The notes below the pieces were generated by a model that saw only the letters and a program-made list of their open reading frames with translations, had not been told where the DNA came from and did not search any database. A DNA stretch of 64,000 bases from Crocodylus rhombifer (taxonomy: Eukaryota > Chordata > Crocodylia > Crocodylidae): contig JAVSML010024012.1 of NCBI GenBank assembly GCA_038503035.1, forward strand, positions 342,595-406,594. Reading direction: 5' to 3'. Positions within the stretch are counted from its first letter, which is position 1, and each line of letters starts with the position of its first letter. Of the stretch, positions 36,280-48,349 are shown in pieces. The translations under genes and the position numbers were made by a program.

Positions 36280-36720
36280 TCCTGGGCTTGGGACAGTATT
36301 TGCACATAAATGAGTTTAAGTGATCAGAAACTGGTTTAAATCTAACAGCTCAGAAGTTCAGCGCCCATAAACCACTTTCAAAATGACCAAAACTGATTTA
36401 AGATAAATCTTGTTGAATGAAATATTAGACTTAACTGGTTTGACCTAAATCAGTTTATGGAACTTCTGTCACAGATCCCTTCCTGGTTCAAGTTAACCCA
36501 CAGATCTCCAGCATCCCAGGAGGCTTTGAGACATGTGCTCTAGCACCCCCTACCTACTGGACTGGGGGTCATTGCAGACCTCCCCATGCCTTTCCCAATT
36601 TAAAACTGAATGACAGTTCAGTTGGTTATCAGTTCAGCCTATGAAACTTAGAGAAAGCTGCCTAGTTTGAATTGATTCAGCCTCAGACTTTTTGAATGTC
36701 TGTACTTAGCCCTGGAGTTA
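36280..36720. repeat. Probable interspersed repeat, unresolved
   Basis: Repeated 'aactggttta' / 'taaatcagttta' words and an ending 'gtctgtacttagccctgg' suggest a sauropsid MITE with palindromic subterminal parts. Boundaries were not established. Confidence 0.3.
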
Positions 36721-36841
36721 AGTACTAGAGCATGAGTGACAGAGAAATGTGCTATAGTCCTGGGGTGACCAGCAATGGCTGTAGACATTTAGGAAGACCA
36801 AAGGCAGTGTTGTGAGCATCTGCTTAGAGCTTACTCCAGAG

Positions 36842-37131
36842 CAGTGGTTCTTAACTTTTTATCGACTCACTGGAGCCTTCCTAACTTTTCTGACTTCAGC
36901 ATTTCAGAACCATTGCTGTACTGTCTCGCCTTACTTTATCAGATAAGCCTAATGCAGGCAGGAACACCCCCTCTTGCTGCAGCCATTTCCAGATCTGCTT
37001 CTACCCACATTTCTAGAAGCAGAGGCACATGGGAAAGTTTCACCTGGCCTCGGTGACAGCAGTGGTGGTACCAGCACTAGCACTATGACGCACTTGAAGG
37101 GGTCTTGTGAAACCAAGATTGAGAACCACTG
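36842..37131. mobile_element. hAT-type MITE
   Basis: 290 bp, with ends CAGTGGTTCTTAAC and TTGAGAACCACTG, flanked by ctccagag and tcccagag (6 of 8 identical). Same group as 9136 and 17135. Confidence 0.85.
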
Positions 37132-37639
37132 TCCCAGAGCTAAGAAAGCAGTAACGCTAATATGAAAGTTCCCGTATCTGTTTGGAAGTGTGTGGCCATC
37201 TGGAAACTCTCAGTTCCCAATTTGCTTCTGGTCACTTGCTAACCCAGTTTGCCATGATCAGATCAACTGCTGACTGTTGTGATAGTGGTGTGCACCTTAT
37301 TAAAAGGGTACTCTGTGTGCATGTGTTGTAAGGCTCTCTATTCTTTAGGTTTATTTTTATGATTTTCCATGCATGGGGCTCTCTAATTGCAGATATTATT
37401 TGTCCACCAGACCTCTGAATTTGTTCATGTAGAGAGAGGGTTTCTATGTTAAACACTGAGCCCTAGTTAGAGTTGTGAGAATTCTGATATGGACAAGTTC
37501 TTAGCTGATAAGACCTGTGTACTGTTGTAGAAAGCAATATCTTTTATTGCTTTGTGATTTAGTGTTAGACTTTGAGTTAAATACACAAAACAAGGAAATT
37601 TAGTTGCCTTTACTGGTAATAACAGTAAGACTGGCTACT
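37132..37639. other. Intron stretch, nothing recognised
   Basis: AT-rich sequence between the hAT MITE and the truncated CR1. No feature was seen. Confidence 0.5.
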
Positions 37640-38608
37640 GAAAGACATTTGTCCAGCATCTTCATTAATGATGTGGAGATTGGAGTCAGAAGTGGAATGG
37701 CCAAGTTTGCCAGTGACACCAAACTTTGGGGCAAAGCACCCACACCTGAAGACAGGAGGGTGATCCAGGCTGACCTGGACAGGCTTAGCAAATGGGCGGA
37801 TGAGAACCTGATGGTGTTTAACACTGAAAAATGCAAGGTTCTCCACCTTGGGAGGAAAAACCTGCCAGTATCCTTATAGGTTCGGCAGTGCTACACTGGC
37901 TAGCACTACAGAAGAAAGAGATTGGGGGTGGGGGGGTCATCATTGACCACAAGATGAGCGTGAACCTTCAATGTGATGCTGCAGCTAGTAAAGCGACCAA
38001 AACACTGGCTTGCATCCGTAGATGCTTCTCAAGCAAATCCTGGGACGTCATTCTCCCCTTGTACTCGACCTTGGTGAGGCCACAGCTGGAGTACTGTGTC
38101 CAGTTTTGGGCCCCACAATTCAAAAAGGATGTGGAGAAGCTTGAGAGAGTCCAGAGAAGAGCCATGCACATGATCAGAGGTCAGGAAAACAGACCTTGTG
38201 ACGACAGGCTGAGAGCCATGGGGCTCTTTAGCCTGGAAAAGCACAGGCTCAGGGGTGATCTGATGGCTACCTGTAAGTTTATCAGGGTGACCACCAGTAT
38301 CTGGGGGAATGATTGTTCACCAAAGCGCCCCAAGGGATGACGAGGTTGCACGGTTATAAACTCCTGCAAGACTTTTTCAGGCTGGACATGAGGAAGAATT
38401 TCTTTACTGTCCAAGCCCCCAAAGTCTGGAATAGCCTGCCATCGGAGATGTTTCAAGCACTGACATTGAACACCTTCAAGAAAATTTGTATGCTTACCTT
38501 GCTGGGATCCTATGACCCCAGCTGACTTCCTGCCTTTGGGCAGGGGTCTGGACTCGATGATCTTCCAAGGTCCCTTCCAGCCCTAATGTCTATGAATCCT
38601 ATGAATTT
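37640..38608 (+). mobile_element. 5'-truncated CR1 LINE, 3' third
   Basis: Starts inside the reverse transcriptase (SSIFINDVEIGVRSG, FASDTKLWGKAPTPEDR) and continues with a Lys/Asp-rich segment (ADLDRLSKWADENLMVFN), then SVNLQCDAAASKATKTLACI and, in the same frame to about 38340, VILPLYSTLVRPQLEYCVQF. The catalytic FADD box reads FASD, so one catalytic Asp is lost. The 3' UTR has 'ttgggcaggggtctggac' and ends with repeated 'tatgaatc' units, the CR1 tail. One frame break lies near 37880. It is less decayed than the copy at 4085. Confidence 0.9.
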
Positions 38609-39044
38609 TTAAAAAAACTAAGAAAAGTAGTAAAATACAGCCAGGGAAATCCTTGAATTCTGCTGCTAATAATGATTCTGTGGTCACAGATTAGTGGGTA
38701 ATTCCACATTTTCAGTAATAAATTGGCAAATGTCTGTCATAAAATATATACAGCCTCTAATTTTAAAATATATTCACTAACCAAAAACTTTTTTCGTAAT
38801 AGTCTATTTTATGTATATTTGAAATACTAATGCAAAAAAGATTTAAGATACTAAACATTTTCAGCTTTCAGAATAAAAGATTTCTTTTTTTTTTTTCTTT
38901 TCAAGATTTTCTTTATTATTCTTTTGGGATCAATTGTTATTTTTCTTCTAATATAAATTTCACTAATAAAATAATCAGATTCCTTCAAGAAAGGAAGCTT
39001 TTTAATAATCTTTGTTTTGCAATCTCTTGAAAAAATACCCAAAC

Positions 39045-39393
39045 TAGAGATGCGCTGATACATTGGTCCATGTCGTATCGGCCCCAATAAAAAGGAAAAG
39101 TTACATTATCAGCAATCAGCTTTTGTGGGGGACAGATGAGCAGCCAGATCCATTCACCACCCAGCCTCAGCTGGGCAGCACCTCCACCTGCCCCAGCCCC
39201 ACTTCCTCACCATGTGGGCCTCTATCTGCCCCCCCATTCCCATTGCCCCTTTCCCCCAGCAGACTTACCAGCCAGACTCTGGTCTCCAAGCTGCCAGACT
39301 GCATATCAGCAGTCAGATCAGTATCAGCTGATATGGCTGGTCAATAATCAGCCATTGGTATCACCCCAAAAAATCTTTATCAGTGCTCTCCTA
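39045..39393. mobile_element. GC-rich hAT element, perfect 8-bp target duplication
   Basis: 349 bp, starts TAGAGATGCGCTGATACA and ends CAGTGCTCTCCTA, flanked by the exact repeat acccaaac (39037-39044 and 39394-39401). Internally deleted relative to 26301-27448, and inverted with respect to it. Confidence 0.9.
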
Positions 39394-39425
39394 ACCCAAA
39401 CAGAACTGATTTAGGGTTTTAGATG

Positions 39426-39435
39426 NNNNNNNNNN
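39426..39435. other. Assembly gap (10 N)
   Basis: Ten N bases. The sequence to the right (39436-39625) is the end of a repeat that is also present at 40240-40625, and its other end is missing, so the gap probably hides the rest of that copy. The true gap size is unknown. Confidence 0.95.
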
Positions 39436-39625
39436 CCTGGGATCAGGCTCTGCACACCTGATCTAGTTTGCAGGGCCTGAGGCTCTGCATGGGTCTGGAA
39501 ATTTGCTAGCAGGAGAGTGATATCACTGGTCACCCACTACCAAATTTTAAAACCTGTGGGGAGCTCCGTGGGCTGGATGACATGGCAAGAGAGCCTGCAG
39601 GCTGTGGGTTGAACAACCCTGCTTT
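39436..39625. repeat. Repeat fragment beside the gap
   Basis: Shares 'gggtctggaaatttg', 'ggggagc' and 'ggatgacat' words in the same order with 40440-40625, and ends at 'ttgaacaaccctg', a hAT-like terminus. The left part is lost in the N gap. Confidence 0.5.
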
Positions 39626-40239
39626 ATCTGGTTATAGATAGGACCAGCAAATGTTCTACATAATTTTGAGAGCGAGATTCTGCGGTATTTTTTCAAATAT
39701 ATAAGAGTACGGGAGCCCACCCTGCAGTTGAAAGTTATAAGGACAATGATGGTAATGTTACCAACTGCAACAGAAAAAGAGATTTAATGAATCTCCCTTT
39801 AAAAAAGTGAAGAAAATGTATACATAGTACCCTACACTATAAAAGACATTTAAGTTTGGTAATGTGGCTGCTTTCTCAGTTTTTTATTTGGGTAAAGGGA
39901 CTAAACTAAATACCACTTATTTTGGGGTAAAAAGGGTCCAAAATAAAAGGCAGAAATAGCCTACTTGTAGGAATGGTACAAAATAAACAGCCACTTAATC
40001 AGATACTTCTTTCCGGATATTTCTTCAGAAGGCCTTGTCTCATTCCAAAAGCTAGCAGATACAGACCAAGCTTAAGGTAAAAATGTTTCTGAACTAAACA
40101 GTACTGGACCTAGTCTTTGGCTACTCTGGTTTCATACTGTATGCTGGGCTTATCACAAAGTTTACCCAGTTTCAGTTTATGCAAAGCCCACTGTTACCCA
40201 AGTAGTGATTGGGGCAGAATATTTGGAGCTGCACAAAAC

Positions 40240-40625
40240 TTGGTTATTGTAATGGGTGGGTGGACATTGAAGGGTCTAAGGCCCAACCAGTCAGTCCATA
40301 GGCCAAATGACATGTGGGCTGAAGGAATCCCTGAAGGATCAATGTATGGGTTTGGTTCATGGGTGTGATCTGGCCATGTGCCAGCCCAGCTATGCACTGG
40401 CCTGATCCATGCATCTGGATCCAGCTGCGCACTGGTGCAGTTGGCATGCAAGGACCATGTTATCTGGCCCATGGGGCTCCACAGGGGTCTGGAAATTTGG
40501 CAACAGGGAAGCAGCAAGTAATGCTGCTGCTGCTCCACCACCATCAAGTTTATGAACTCTTGGGGAGCCCCACGAGCCAGATGACACATCTGGCCCACAG
40601 GCAGGGGTGTTAAGTGCACCCAGTG
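40240..40625. repeat. GC-rich hAT-like repeat
   Basis: Contains 'ggggtctggaaatttgg', 'gagccagatgacacatctgg' and ends 'cacaggcaggggtgttaa', similar to 39436-39625. The termini look hAT-like, but the left edge and target duplication were not resolved. The 175-codon frame across it is spurious. Confidence 0.5.
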
Positions 40626-43600
40626 TGTAGGGGAAGTGGGTAGGTAATACATCTCTCTCAATAGCTCCTCCCAGGCAGATTGGGTCTTTAGCATTAAACC
40701 CCACCCCTGCAATCCAGTCACTTGATATCCAGAAAACTTCTGTAGTAAGCAATTAAGAGATTGTCTACCTGTGACAAACCTAGAAAAGAAAAACTAAATG
40801 ACCTCTCCACTCACTAACATCTGCTGTATACTGTAGACTACACATTGTAATTTTTAATTCTGTCTGCCAAAGAATGCCAGCCTTTGTCTTAATCTTCTTC
40901 ACTGTCCTTCTGGACAGTTCTTTACCAAACTATCAGCCAGTGAAATAAATGACCTCTGAAATCCAGAGCTCTGTATGCATATGTGTAGAAAGTAGTGACC
41001 AAGTTAAGTTTGCATGATACGATGTGAACTGATGAATTCACTTTTTATTTCCTCGCAAGTTGTCCAAACAAAGCTGGAAAAAGTGTACTTGGCCCAGAAA
41101 ACTTTGTTTAAAGTTTTATGGGTTTTGGGGAGGGTGGGAGCAGGAGAGTACAGGGGTGTTTGGCCTATTTCATACCCATCACTGACAGAAAGGTTTACTC
41201 TACCAGCCAGCAGATGTTTAGTACAATTTCCAACCCCTTGATATAGTAAAAGGCTTGAGTTTTTGCAAATGTGTCTGTATATCTATGTAACAGTGTATAA
41301 GGAAGAAGACTGTAAAAAAGCCTAGGAAAAGAAGGGGTGTATTGTGGTGGTGGATGAGAAAAGAAAGGGAACAGACCCTGAATTACTACAGGAGAAAATG
41401 CTATGTAATGTAAGAAGGAAACTTTAAAACTGTACTGCAGTCTGGAGGAAAAATGAGTAGGAAATCCAAGAAAGATGTAAGTTACTTCTAAAATATTTGC
41501 AATATTTTAAGTCAAGCCATTATAGACTATATAATATACAGGTGCTTCATTACTTGATGATGTACTTTTGCAGGAAAAGCTTTGGCTGGGCTCTACTCAT
41601 AGACTTGATTCTTCAGCTAATTGATGTCAGATATGTTTTTCAGTCCCGAAACGTATCTACTGCTCTGTTTCTCTTTGAAGCACGGATTTACGCACTTTTA
41701 CAGTGTAGTATCATGCCAGACCGGGCATGCTTTAAGACTGCGCAAAATGCACAGGCATTTTGAGGCTGCAGTTGCTAACCTAATGTTTGCTGTTTCCCAA
41801 GCTGGTCTTCATATGGCAATAAACACTATAAGCATCGCTGAATTCTACCTGACTAAAATTTTAATTGGTATATTCATGTATATACTTTTTGAAATCAGAC
41901 TGGGAATATTTCATATCCCAAAAGCAATTCACTACCCACTGTTGTTCTGGCTGCAAAAAGTAGAGATAATATTTTCAAGTATAATTCACTTTTGAACTCA
42001 TGGATTATTTTGTTTAGGCTGTGTTTTTATGCTACTAAAACAAATTTTAGATTTTGTTCTTGCTGTCAATTTTTGTGATGGGGAGGCAGCAGTAGTGGCT
42101 TGATTATTTTGGATTATTTTGGGGTGTGACTTTTATTTCATAACTTCCAATTTCTTCCAATTTTAATTGGTATTCTATTTTGCCCTATTTCCACTCTGAA
42201 ATAGCAGGAAATATTCTTTCCTGGAGAAACAACATTCTTGGTTATTTGTGTAACTCCATAGATGCAAAAGTACATTTTCAGTGAGGTCCCCATAACTTTG
42301 GGATTTATACTTCTGCCCTGGTTTAAAATGCCCTGAATTTGTTGATCTTCCAGGCACCTTGTAATATCTGTCTTTTTTCTGACTTTAGGAAAAGTGGGGT
42401 TGTCAGAGTGAATGAGCTTTTATTTGGTTGGTGGTTTCTTTGGGAACAGTCTTGGAATATTATTTTAAACATTGTTTTACCCCTGTAATGGCTGGGTTAT
42501 CTGCTGATATGGTTCCTTTAAATATATTTCAGGACAAATGTAGGAAGTTCTGAGCCATAGAAAGGCTTTTATTCTAAATTGAAATAAGCAAAAGCAGCAG
42601 GAAATGTGTGTGTTTAAAGTGAGAGCTTGAACTCAAATAATTCAACTTTTTATATTGATACACGAGTAAGACCGGCGTTTCCCTTGTAGTCAGGAAGCTA
42701 TAGGCTCTGATGCATGTTGTTTTTGAAGTTTCCAGATGTCGGTGGAAGTAAGTGAAACTACATATTTTTTTGATATTGTAATCCTGTTTTCCTCAACTTA
42801 GCTTGGTTTTACTTATTTTTTAATTTGTTTGTTAACTTTTTAGTGTTGGTATCTTTAAAGCTATATTAGATCAGTTTGCGTTGCAGTTACTCTAAGAAAG
42901 TAAATAGTCTTTATGCTGGTTTAGTAAGGTATCTAGACTCTTATTTTTTTTTATTTGAAATGCCTTAATTTTTATTTTAGAAGTTTCATTCATCAACCTC
43001 ATAGTTTAAGATCTGCTGATCATTTTCTGAACTGACTGCATTGTCTTCACTCGTACTGAGTTTGAAATACTTCTACACTGAGGAAAAAATTCAGCATTTC
43101 TGTTGTTAGATTTAAAATCATTTTTCTATATCTGAAGTTTGTTTAGTTATTTGGTGTATTTTGATAATTTTTTTAATGGACTGTGGGACAAGGTACATAT
43201 CCATTTAATCCATACTTTCTCTGTCAGTGATCTTTGGCAATAGTGACTGACTTGTTTTTGGTATTGATTTGATGCTGGGAATGTGCGTCTCCTAGGAGGA
43301 ATAACTTTACTGGTCTTTCTCAGTCAGTTTAGTATGATTTTACATTTAAGAGTTCCTTTCTTAGTATCTTTATTTGTTGCATTCATAACTTCAGATTCAG
43401 TAACTGCAGTAGTATAAGGTTTATCATTGTATGAAAGTCTCTGATTTGCAAACTAATTGGAAATACGCCCTCTTGTGGATAAACATGTCTGATTGTTTGG
43501 GAAGTCAAGCAGCTTATTTATGGAAGAGAACTAGAGGGCATAGTTTCATGGAGTTTTGGGTGTGCTTGGAGAAAAAGACAGGGGCAGGGGGAGAGGTAAG

Positions 43601-45328
43601 AAAGGCAAAGTACTGAAAGTCTTTTTGAGAAGTATTCTGTCTTGTATTTTGTTTATGAGATATAGTTTATATCAAAGTCTCCAGGGATACTTCAAGAATT
43701 CTAAAATAGCTTGATCTTATGTAGGAGCTGTACTATTTTATCCTGGGCTTCTCCACAAGCTGGGAAAACAGAATTTCAGAAATCATGCTAATTATGTTGC
43801 TCTGAGTATAGAAGTATGATGCCGGGGAAACAAACTGAATAACCATGGCCTTTTTTATTTTGACATAGCAAGAATCCATATAGTATTTTTTTTAACAGAA
43901 CCCTTTTTAAAAGGACATCTGTAAAACATATTGTTAGTGTTTGTCCCATTTTTGATTATCTGTAGAGCATAAGGAAGGCTCCAAAAAGTTTTAAAAATGA
44001 AGGGTATTTTTCTCTAGTTGTCAAAAAGGATTGGGCCTTTCACAGATATGAGAAATGTCTGACAGTTAACCCCCAGACCTGTGCATAGGTACACAAAGAC
44101 ATTTTTTAATTTACTCCTCCATCCTTCCTTTTTCTTCCATAATATGCATACAAAATGCATGCAACCTACAGAAAAAGGGTTGGGGAACAAGTTAGGAGCA
44201 GTAGAAAATGTCCATAAATCCATTTCCTGTAAGTCAAGTAGCCAGCTGAGAATTAAGAGCCAGAGTTTTAAATATATTTAAAGGAACATAGCTCCTGTGA
44301 AATAGCTTTAAAAAACCTGTCCCTAATCCTACCAACTAGGATGAAAAATACCTATGCTGCTATGTACAAAAGGTCCTGTCCTTCAAAGAGAGAACAAATT
44401 TTCCCCTGGCAAGCTACATGAATTACAGTTTTTCAGCTTTAAAACTGAAAATGAAGTTAATTTTCTATTTCTTTTGGTTAGATTTATCTCCCTGCCCCCA
44501 ATCCCCCCTTTTTCTTTTTTCATTTAACTGCATTTTTTTTCTTTGCTGTAGGAAGGAGATCAGTGTATATTCACTTGGATTCATAGTTGTCAATATGATA
44601 TTTCCATATTTTTTCTTTCCTTTTTCCATTTTGTTTTCTTAACTTCATCTTTATCTTGGCTTTCTCACAAGCATTCTCAGTAGTACCTGTTGTTTTTTTT
44701 AACTTAAGTGTGTTATTTAAAAAAAAAAAAAAGGCAAAAACCTTTCTCCCGGTTAACCAGGGTATCAGGTTAGGATTGGGGCCTCACTAAACTCAGGCAA
44801 TATCTAAATACTTTCTGTTAAGTCTTAACTTCTAGGCGTTCAAGCATTTTTTGTTCTGTGGCTTTTCTTAAGATGGTCCATGTTCTTTAGCCCTTGTGCT
44901 GTCTTATATAAGATGCCTTACTGCAATAATGGCTAAATTTTTTAATTTTTTAATTAAAGCTAGGTTGTGGAGAAGTTAGTGAATTTTTCAAACTTGGTAT
45001 GAATGTTTCTATTCAGTTTTTAAACTTACCGTGCTTCAGGCATTCTGTTTTTAATGTAGCCACAATACATTAAGTTTAGGTGTTATAATCTTGAATGCCG
45101 CATGTTCTCCATAGTCTTAAATTCTGAATCATGATTCTTGAGATTTGCAGTATTTGTGGTAATAGGACTGGAAATTCCACATCAGCAGCATTTGGATTTT
45201 AAAATAAATAAAGTTGTCCCCGTGACTTCAAATATTCTTTTCCTGCTTTGTTCTCAGTTGTTGCTGTATCCCAAATTATTTAGTAGCTGTTAGGAGGAAG
45301 TTAAGGATTTTGGTAGATTGGTAGAGAA
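40626..45328. other. Intron stretch, little recognised
   Basis: AT-rich intron. Open frames at 41497-41995 and 44418-44642 have no recognisable domain. Two partial CTCF-like words lie at 43465-43478 and 43528-43541. An A14 run is at 44719-44732. Confidence 0.5.
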
Positions 45329-45440
45329 CAGTTGGTACTTTGACACTTGTATCAGTAAGAAAAGCAGTTTGAGACTGTAGCAAACAAAAATAAGCTGATG
45401 CTTCTGTTAAATAACTAGCATTTAATTAACACAGCAAACA
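45329..45440. repeat. Direct repeat copy 1 (about 112 bp)
   Basis: 'cagttggtactttgacac', 'gcagtttgagactgtagc' and 'taactagcatttaattaac' recur in the same order at 45888-46002, 559 bases downstream. The intervening sequence is partly GC-richer (45690-45870). The family is unknown. Confidence 0.8.
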
Positions 45441-45887
45441 TTAATCTAAAGGTGTGATGGGATTTGATCTGCAGTCCCAGCAATTGCACTTCCTGCTATG
45501 CTACATGTGCATGGCAGGAGTCACGATTGGGGGTCCTAATTGTGATCATTGTCTTGGCCACCACCTGCCCGGACAAGTAGTAAGTAGCTCAGTCTTGTGC
45601 TTGCTTTCACTCTTACTTGCTCTCTCATTTTTAGTTAGCCTATAAAGGTGCATATTGATCCTACCTTCTAAGTAGCAAGCCAGTCAACTGATTGGCACTC
45701 CCAGCTTTGAAGATGCATCCAGAGACCTTGACTCTGGAGCCAAGGGCTATGCTGCACCGTGAGGCAGGGAGTGGCAGTCAGCTGATCAGCACTCCCAGCT
45801 TCAGCAGCACAGGGCAGTTAAGGGCTCTGATGTGCCCCCGAGGCAAGGAGCCCAAATTAGTTTATCAGCCTGGTGATACTTTCATAG

Positions 45888-46002
45888 CAGTTGGGACTTT
45901 TTACACTTGTAGCTGAAAAACAAGCAGTTTGAGATTGTAGCAAATGAAATTAAGGCAGGTGCTTCTAGTACATAACTAGCACTTAACTAACACAGGGCAC
46001 AG
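45888..46002. repeat. Direct repeat copy 2 (about 115 bp)
   Basis: Diverged second copy of the 45329-45440 unit ('gcagtttgagattgtagc', 'taactagcacttaactaac'). The substitutions are scattered, so the duplication is not recent. Confidence 0.8.
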
Positions 46003-46775
46003 TACATCTTAATTTTACCTTATTTTTTGCATTAAATAAATACTCTTCCTTTTAAGAAAGTTGCTTAGGAAAGTGCAAAATTGCAGTGTATCCTTACTTT
46101 TGTCTTTGTGCATAAATTATGAAATGGTCTGTAGTTACAGTATCACATAGTATTTTTTTTTCCAGTGACACCTGATTTATTCATTGCATTTGATAGAGAA
46201 ACAATAGAGCAGAATTAAGATTGTATTGGTAACATTAAATATGGCATTTTCAATTAATCAAATATTTGATTTGTAACCTGAAAATTTTTAACACTTTTCT
46301 AAATGTAAATATACTTACAGCTGCATCATGGGGGCAAAGTTTTTTGTAGCTACTGTTAGTGTATAGGGCTTGAAATGTTTATTTACAACACCTGAATTCC
46401 CATCTCGGCTTCACTGTACTTTCTTGCTGTTCTTTATCAGTGTGTTTTTAACTTGTCTTTTTTAAGCCCCTCCTACCCCATCTATCTTTTTCTTTCATTA
46501 CAGTACAAGGTGGATAAAAATCAACACTATTTTTTGTAATTTAAATTGGGATTTTTAATTTAAATCAGATTTTTAATTTTTAATATAAATTAGAATCATA
46601 TTTTCCTTCTTAAAAATAAACCAGATTAAGATGAAATTTGAATTCAGTACAGTATAGGTTAAGGTATAAATTTATTATAATCTCTTAAAATTATTTAACT
46701 AGAATAGTAGGTTGAGCCAGTGCACCTCTACTACAAATTCTGGAGTTAAAGGCTGGTTTTCTTCTATAAAAGAAT

Positions 46776-46794
46776 GGGGGGGGGGGGGGGGGGG
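46776..46794. repeat. G19 homopolymer
   Basis: Nineteen consecutive G inside the hAT element, with quadruplex potential. Length is uncertain in sequencing. Confidence 0.9.
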
Positions 46795-46849
46795 CAGAAA
46801 CATCTCATTTTTGAGGTTGAGCTTTAAAAATACGGTGCACAAGTTCATA

Positions 46850-47620
46850 TATTAAGGGCTTGGCCCTGCAAGGGATGCCAAGTCTATACTATTAGAAGCA
46901 AAGGATCAGTAAGGTCATCACGGGTATTAGAATCGAATACTGTGAATGTAGCAAAGGTGAGGAAAAACTTAGAAGATAATGAAGCAAGACTGAAACTTAT
47001 ACTATATGAGTGCAGTGCTCATTTAATGTATCTTTTAGGCAAAGACTTAAGTAGTCCAGAAATAAAGAAAAATGTTGAAATTGCATAATACTTCCAGAAC
47101 AAACAATTTACTTCAGCTTCGCTGAGGAGAGCTGGGGGATCCAAGCCAATTCTCCCCCAAGATGTAGGATGAAATTCAGCTGTTGACTGCTTTGGCCTAT
47201 TTATTAAGAACTGGCCTATCCTGACAATCATCTGTGAAGAAAATCATGACAGAATGGATGGAAGTATCACAGCTAGAGTAGTCAACATTGGACTAAAGAG
47301 AAATGTAAAGGGTATGCTGAATATGTTAAACCTATATCCATAGCCTTGGACAAACTACAGAAAGATTGCTTCAGTACTGTGGATGCTGTTGAAATTTGGA
47401 AACAACATCAAGAAACATTAAAGCAAGAAATAACCAACAGCAAAGTTTAATTGCAGGCAGTAAGGAAGTGGATAGATCAAGCATTCACTCCACCTCATTT
47501 TCTTGCCAATATTCTTAACACAAAGTATTTATTTGGACTGGTTCATTCAAAGCTGAGAAAACTATTGGCAGTTGAAGAAGCAGGAAGCTTATTTTTCTCT
47601 TCCAGACTATGAATAAAAAC
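46850..47620 (+). pseudogene. hAT transposase remnant
   Basis: Scattered plus-strand pieces read RISKVITGIRIEYCECSKG, then YAEYVKPISIALDKLQKDCF, STVDAVEIWKQHQETLKQEI, and QAFTPPHFLANILNTKYLFG. The second to fourth pieces follow the known hAT transposase order 'Y..PIA.ALD.LQ.D', 'AVEIWK.L' and 'LTP.HFLAN.L.PKY', the region before the C-terminal dimerisation domain. More than ten stops and several frame changes rule out function. hAT transposases cut the element ends and make 8-bp target duplications. Confidence 0.75.
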
Positions 47621-48349
47621 AGGGAGGAGGATGATATTTGTGAGTCTTAAGTACTTGAGAGGATGGTGGTAAAAATTTTCAGAATAGCGTAGATAAAAAT
47701 CACTGACTCATTTTAGAAAGAGGCAAGTGGGAACTTAAGCTCAACTGACTTCCATTTAGGAATTTTAGAAAATTTTCCCCAGGGTGGGTGACCTGAAATA
47801 ATCTATTTCGTTCACTAAGAGCACTTCATACTTCTAATATTTTAACAGTTAACACTAGGGTTTAATAAATTAGTTAGGTGTAAATGTGCACCATGTTTTG
47901 TTTTGTTTTTTTGAGTTTTATATCCCAAACATTGAAGTTTTGTTTAATAAATTAGAAGTGCTAGTTTTTCTGTGTTTAAATTCAAGTTGTCATTTTAATG
48001 CAGCTTGATACAGATATAAGCAAAAAGTTAATCATCTAGCGAATAAGAAATATATGTTATAAAATGGTGAAATGAAATATTAAAATGTAGGAGTCTAATA
48101 GCCTTGTATGTTAAAGTGGCCGGGGGGGTGGTTTGTGTACCTAGAAAACCTATATACCAAACCTACTGTAAAAACTGGATTTAGTTGTAAATCAACATGC
48201 CTTAATTGTTACATCACCAATGAAAATATACCTTTAAAAAAAAAATACAATGGGTAAGTTGATTTAAAAAAATCAGTGATATAAATTGGGCTTTTTGGCT
48301 TGCTGATTTAAATTGACTTTAATTTAAATCAGTGAACCCTGCTACAGTG

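Larger units (their letters stand above)
46506..48341 (+). mobile_element. hAT transposon with decayed transposase
   Basis: A 1.84-kb element that starts CAAGGTGGATAAAAATCAA and ends 'aaatcagtgaaccctg', flanked by ttacagta and ctacagtg (6 of 8, both differences transitions). The two ends are rich in 'gatttaaat'-type words. Unlike the other hAT copies here it keeps transposase remnants in the middle, so it derives from an autonomous element. A G19 run sits at 46776-46794. Confidence 0.8.

Noticed and set aside
41497..41995. Overlapping open frames of 88 and 124 codons as an exon
   Set aside because: No domain, ordinary AT-rich composition and no convincing splice-site pair consistent with a conserved frame.
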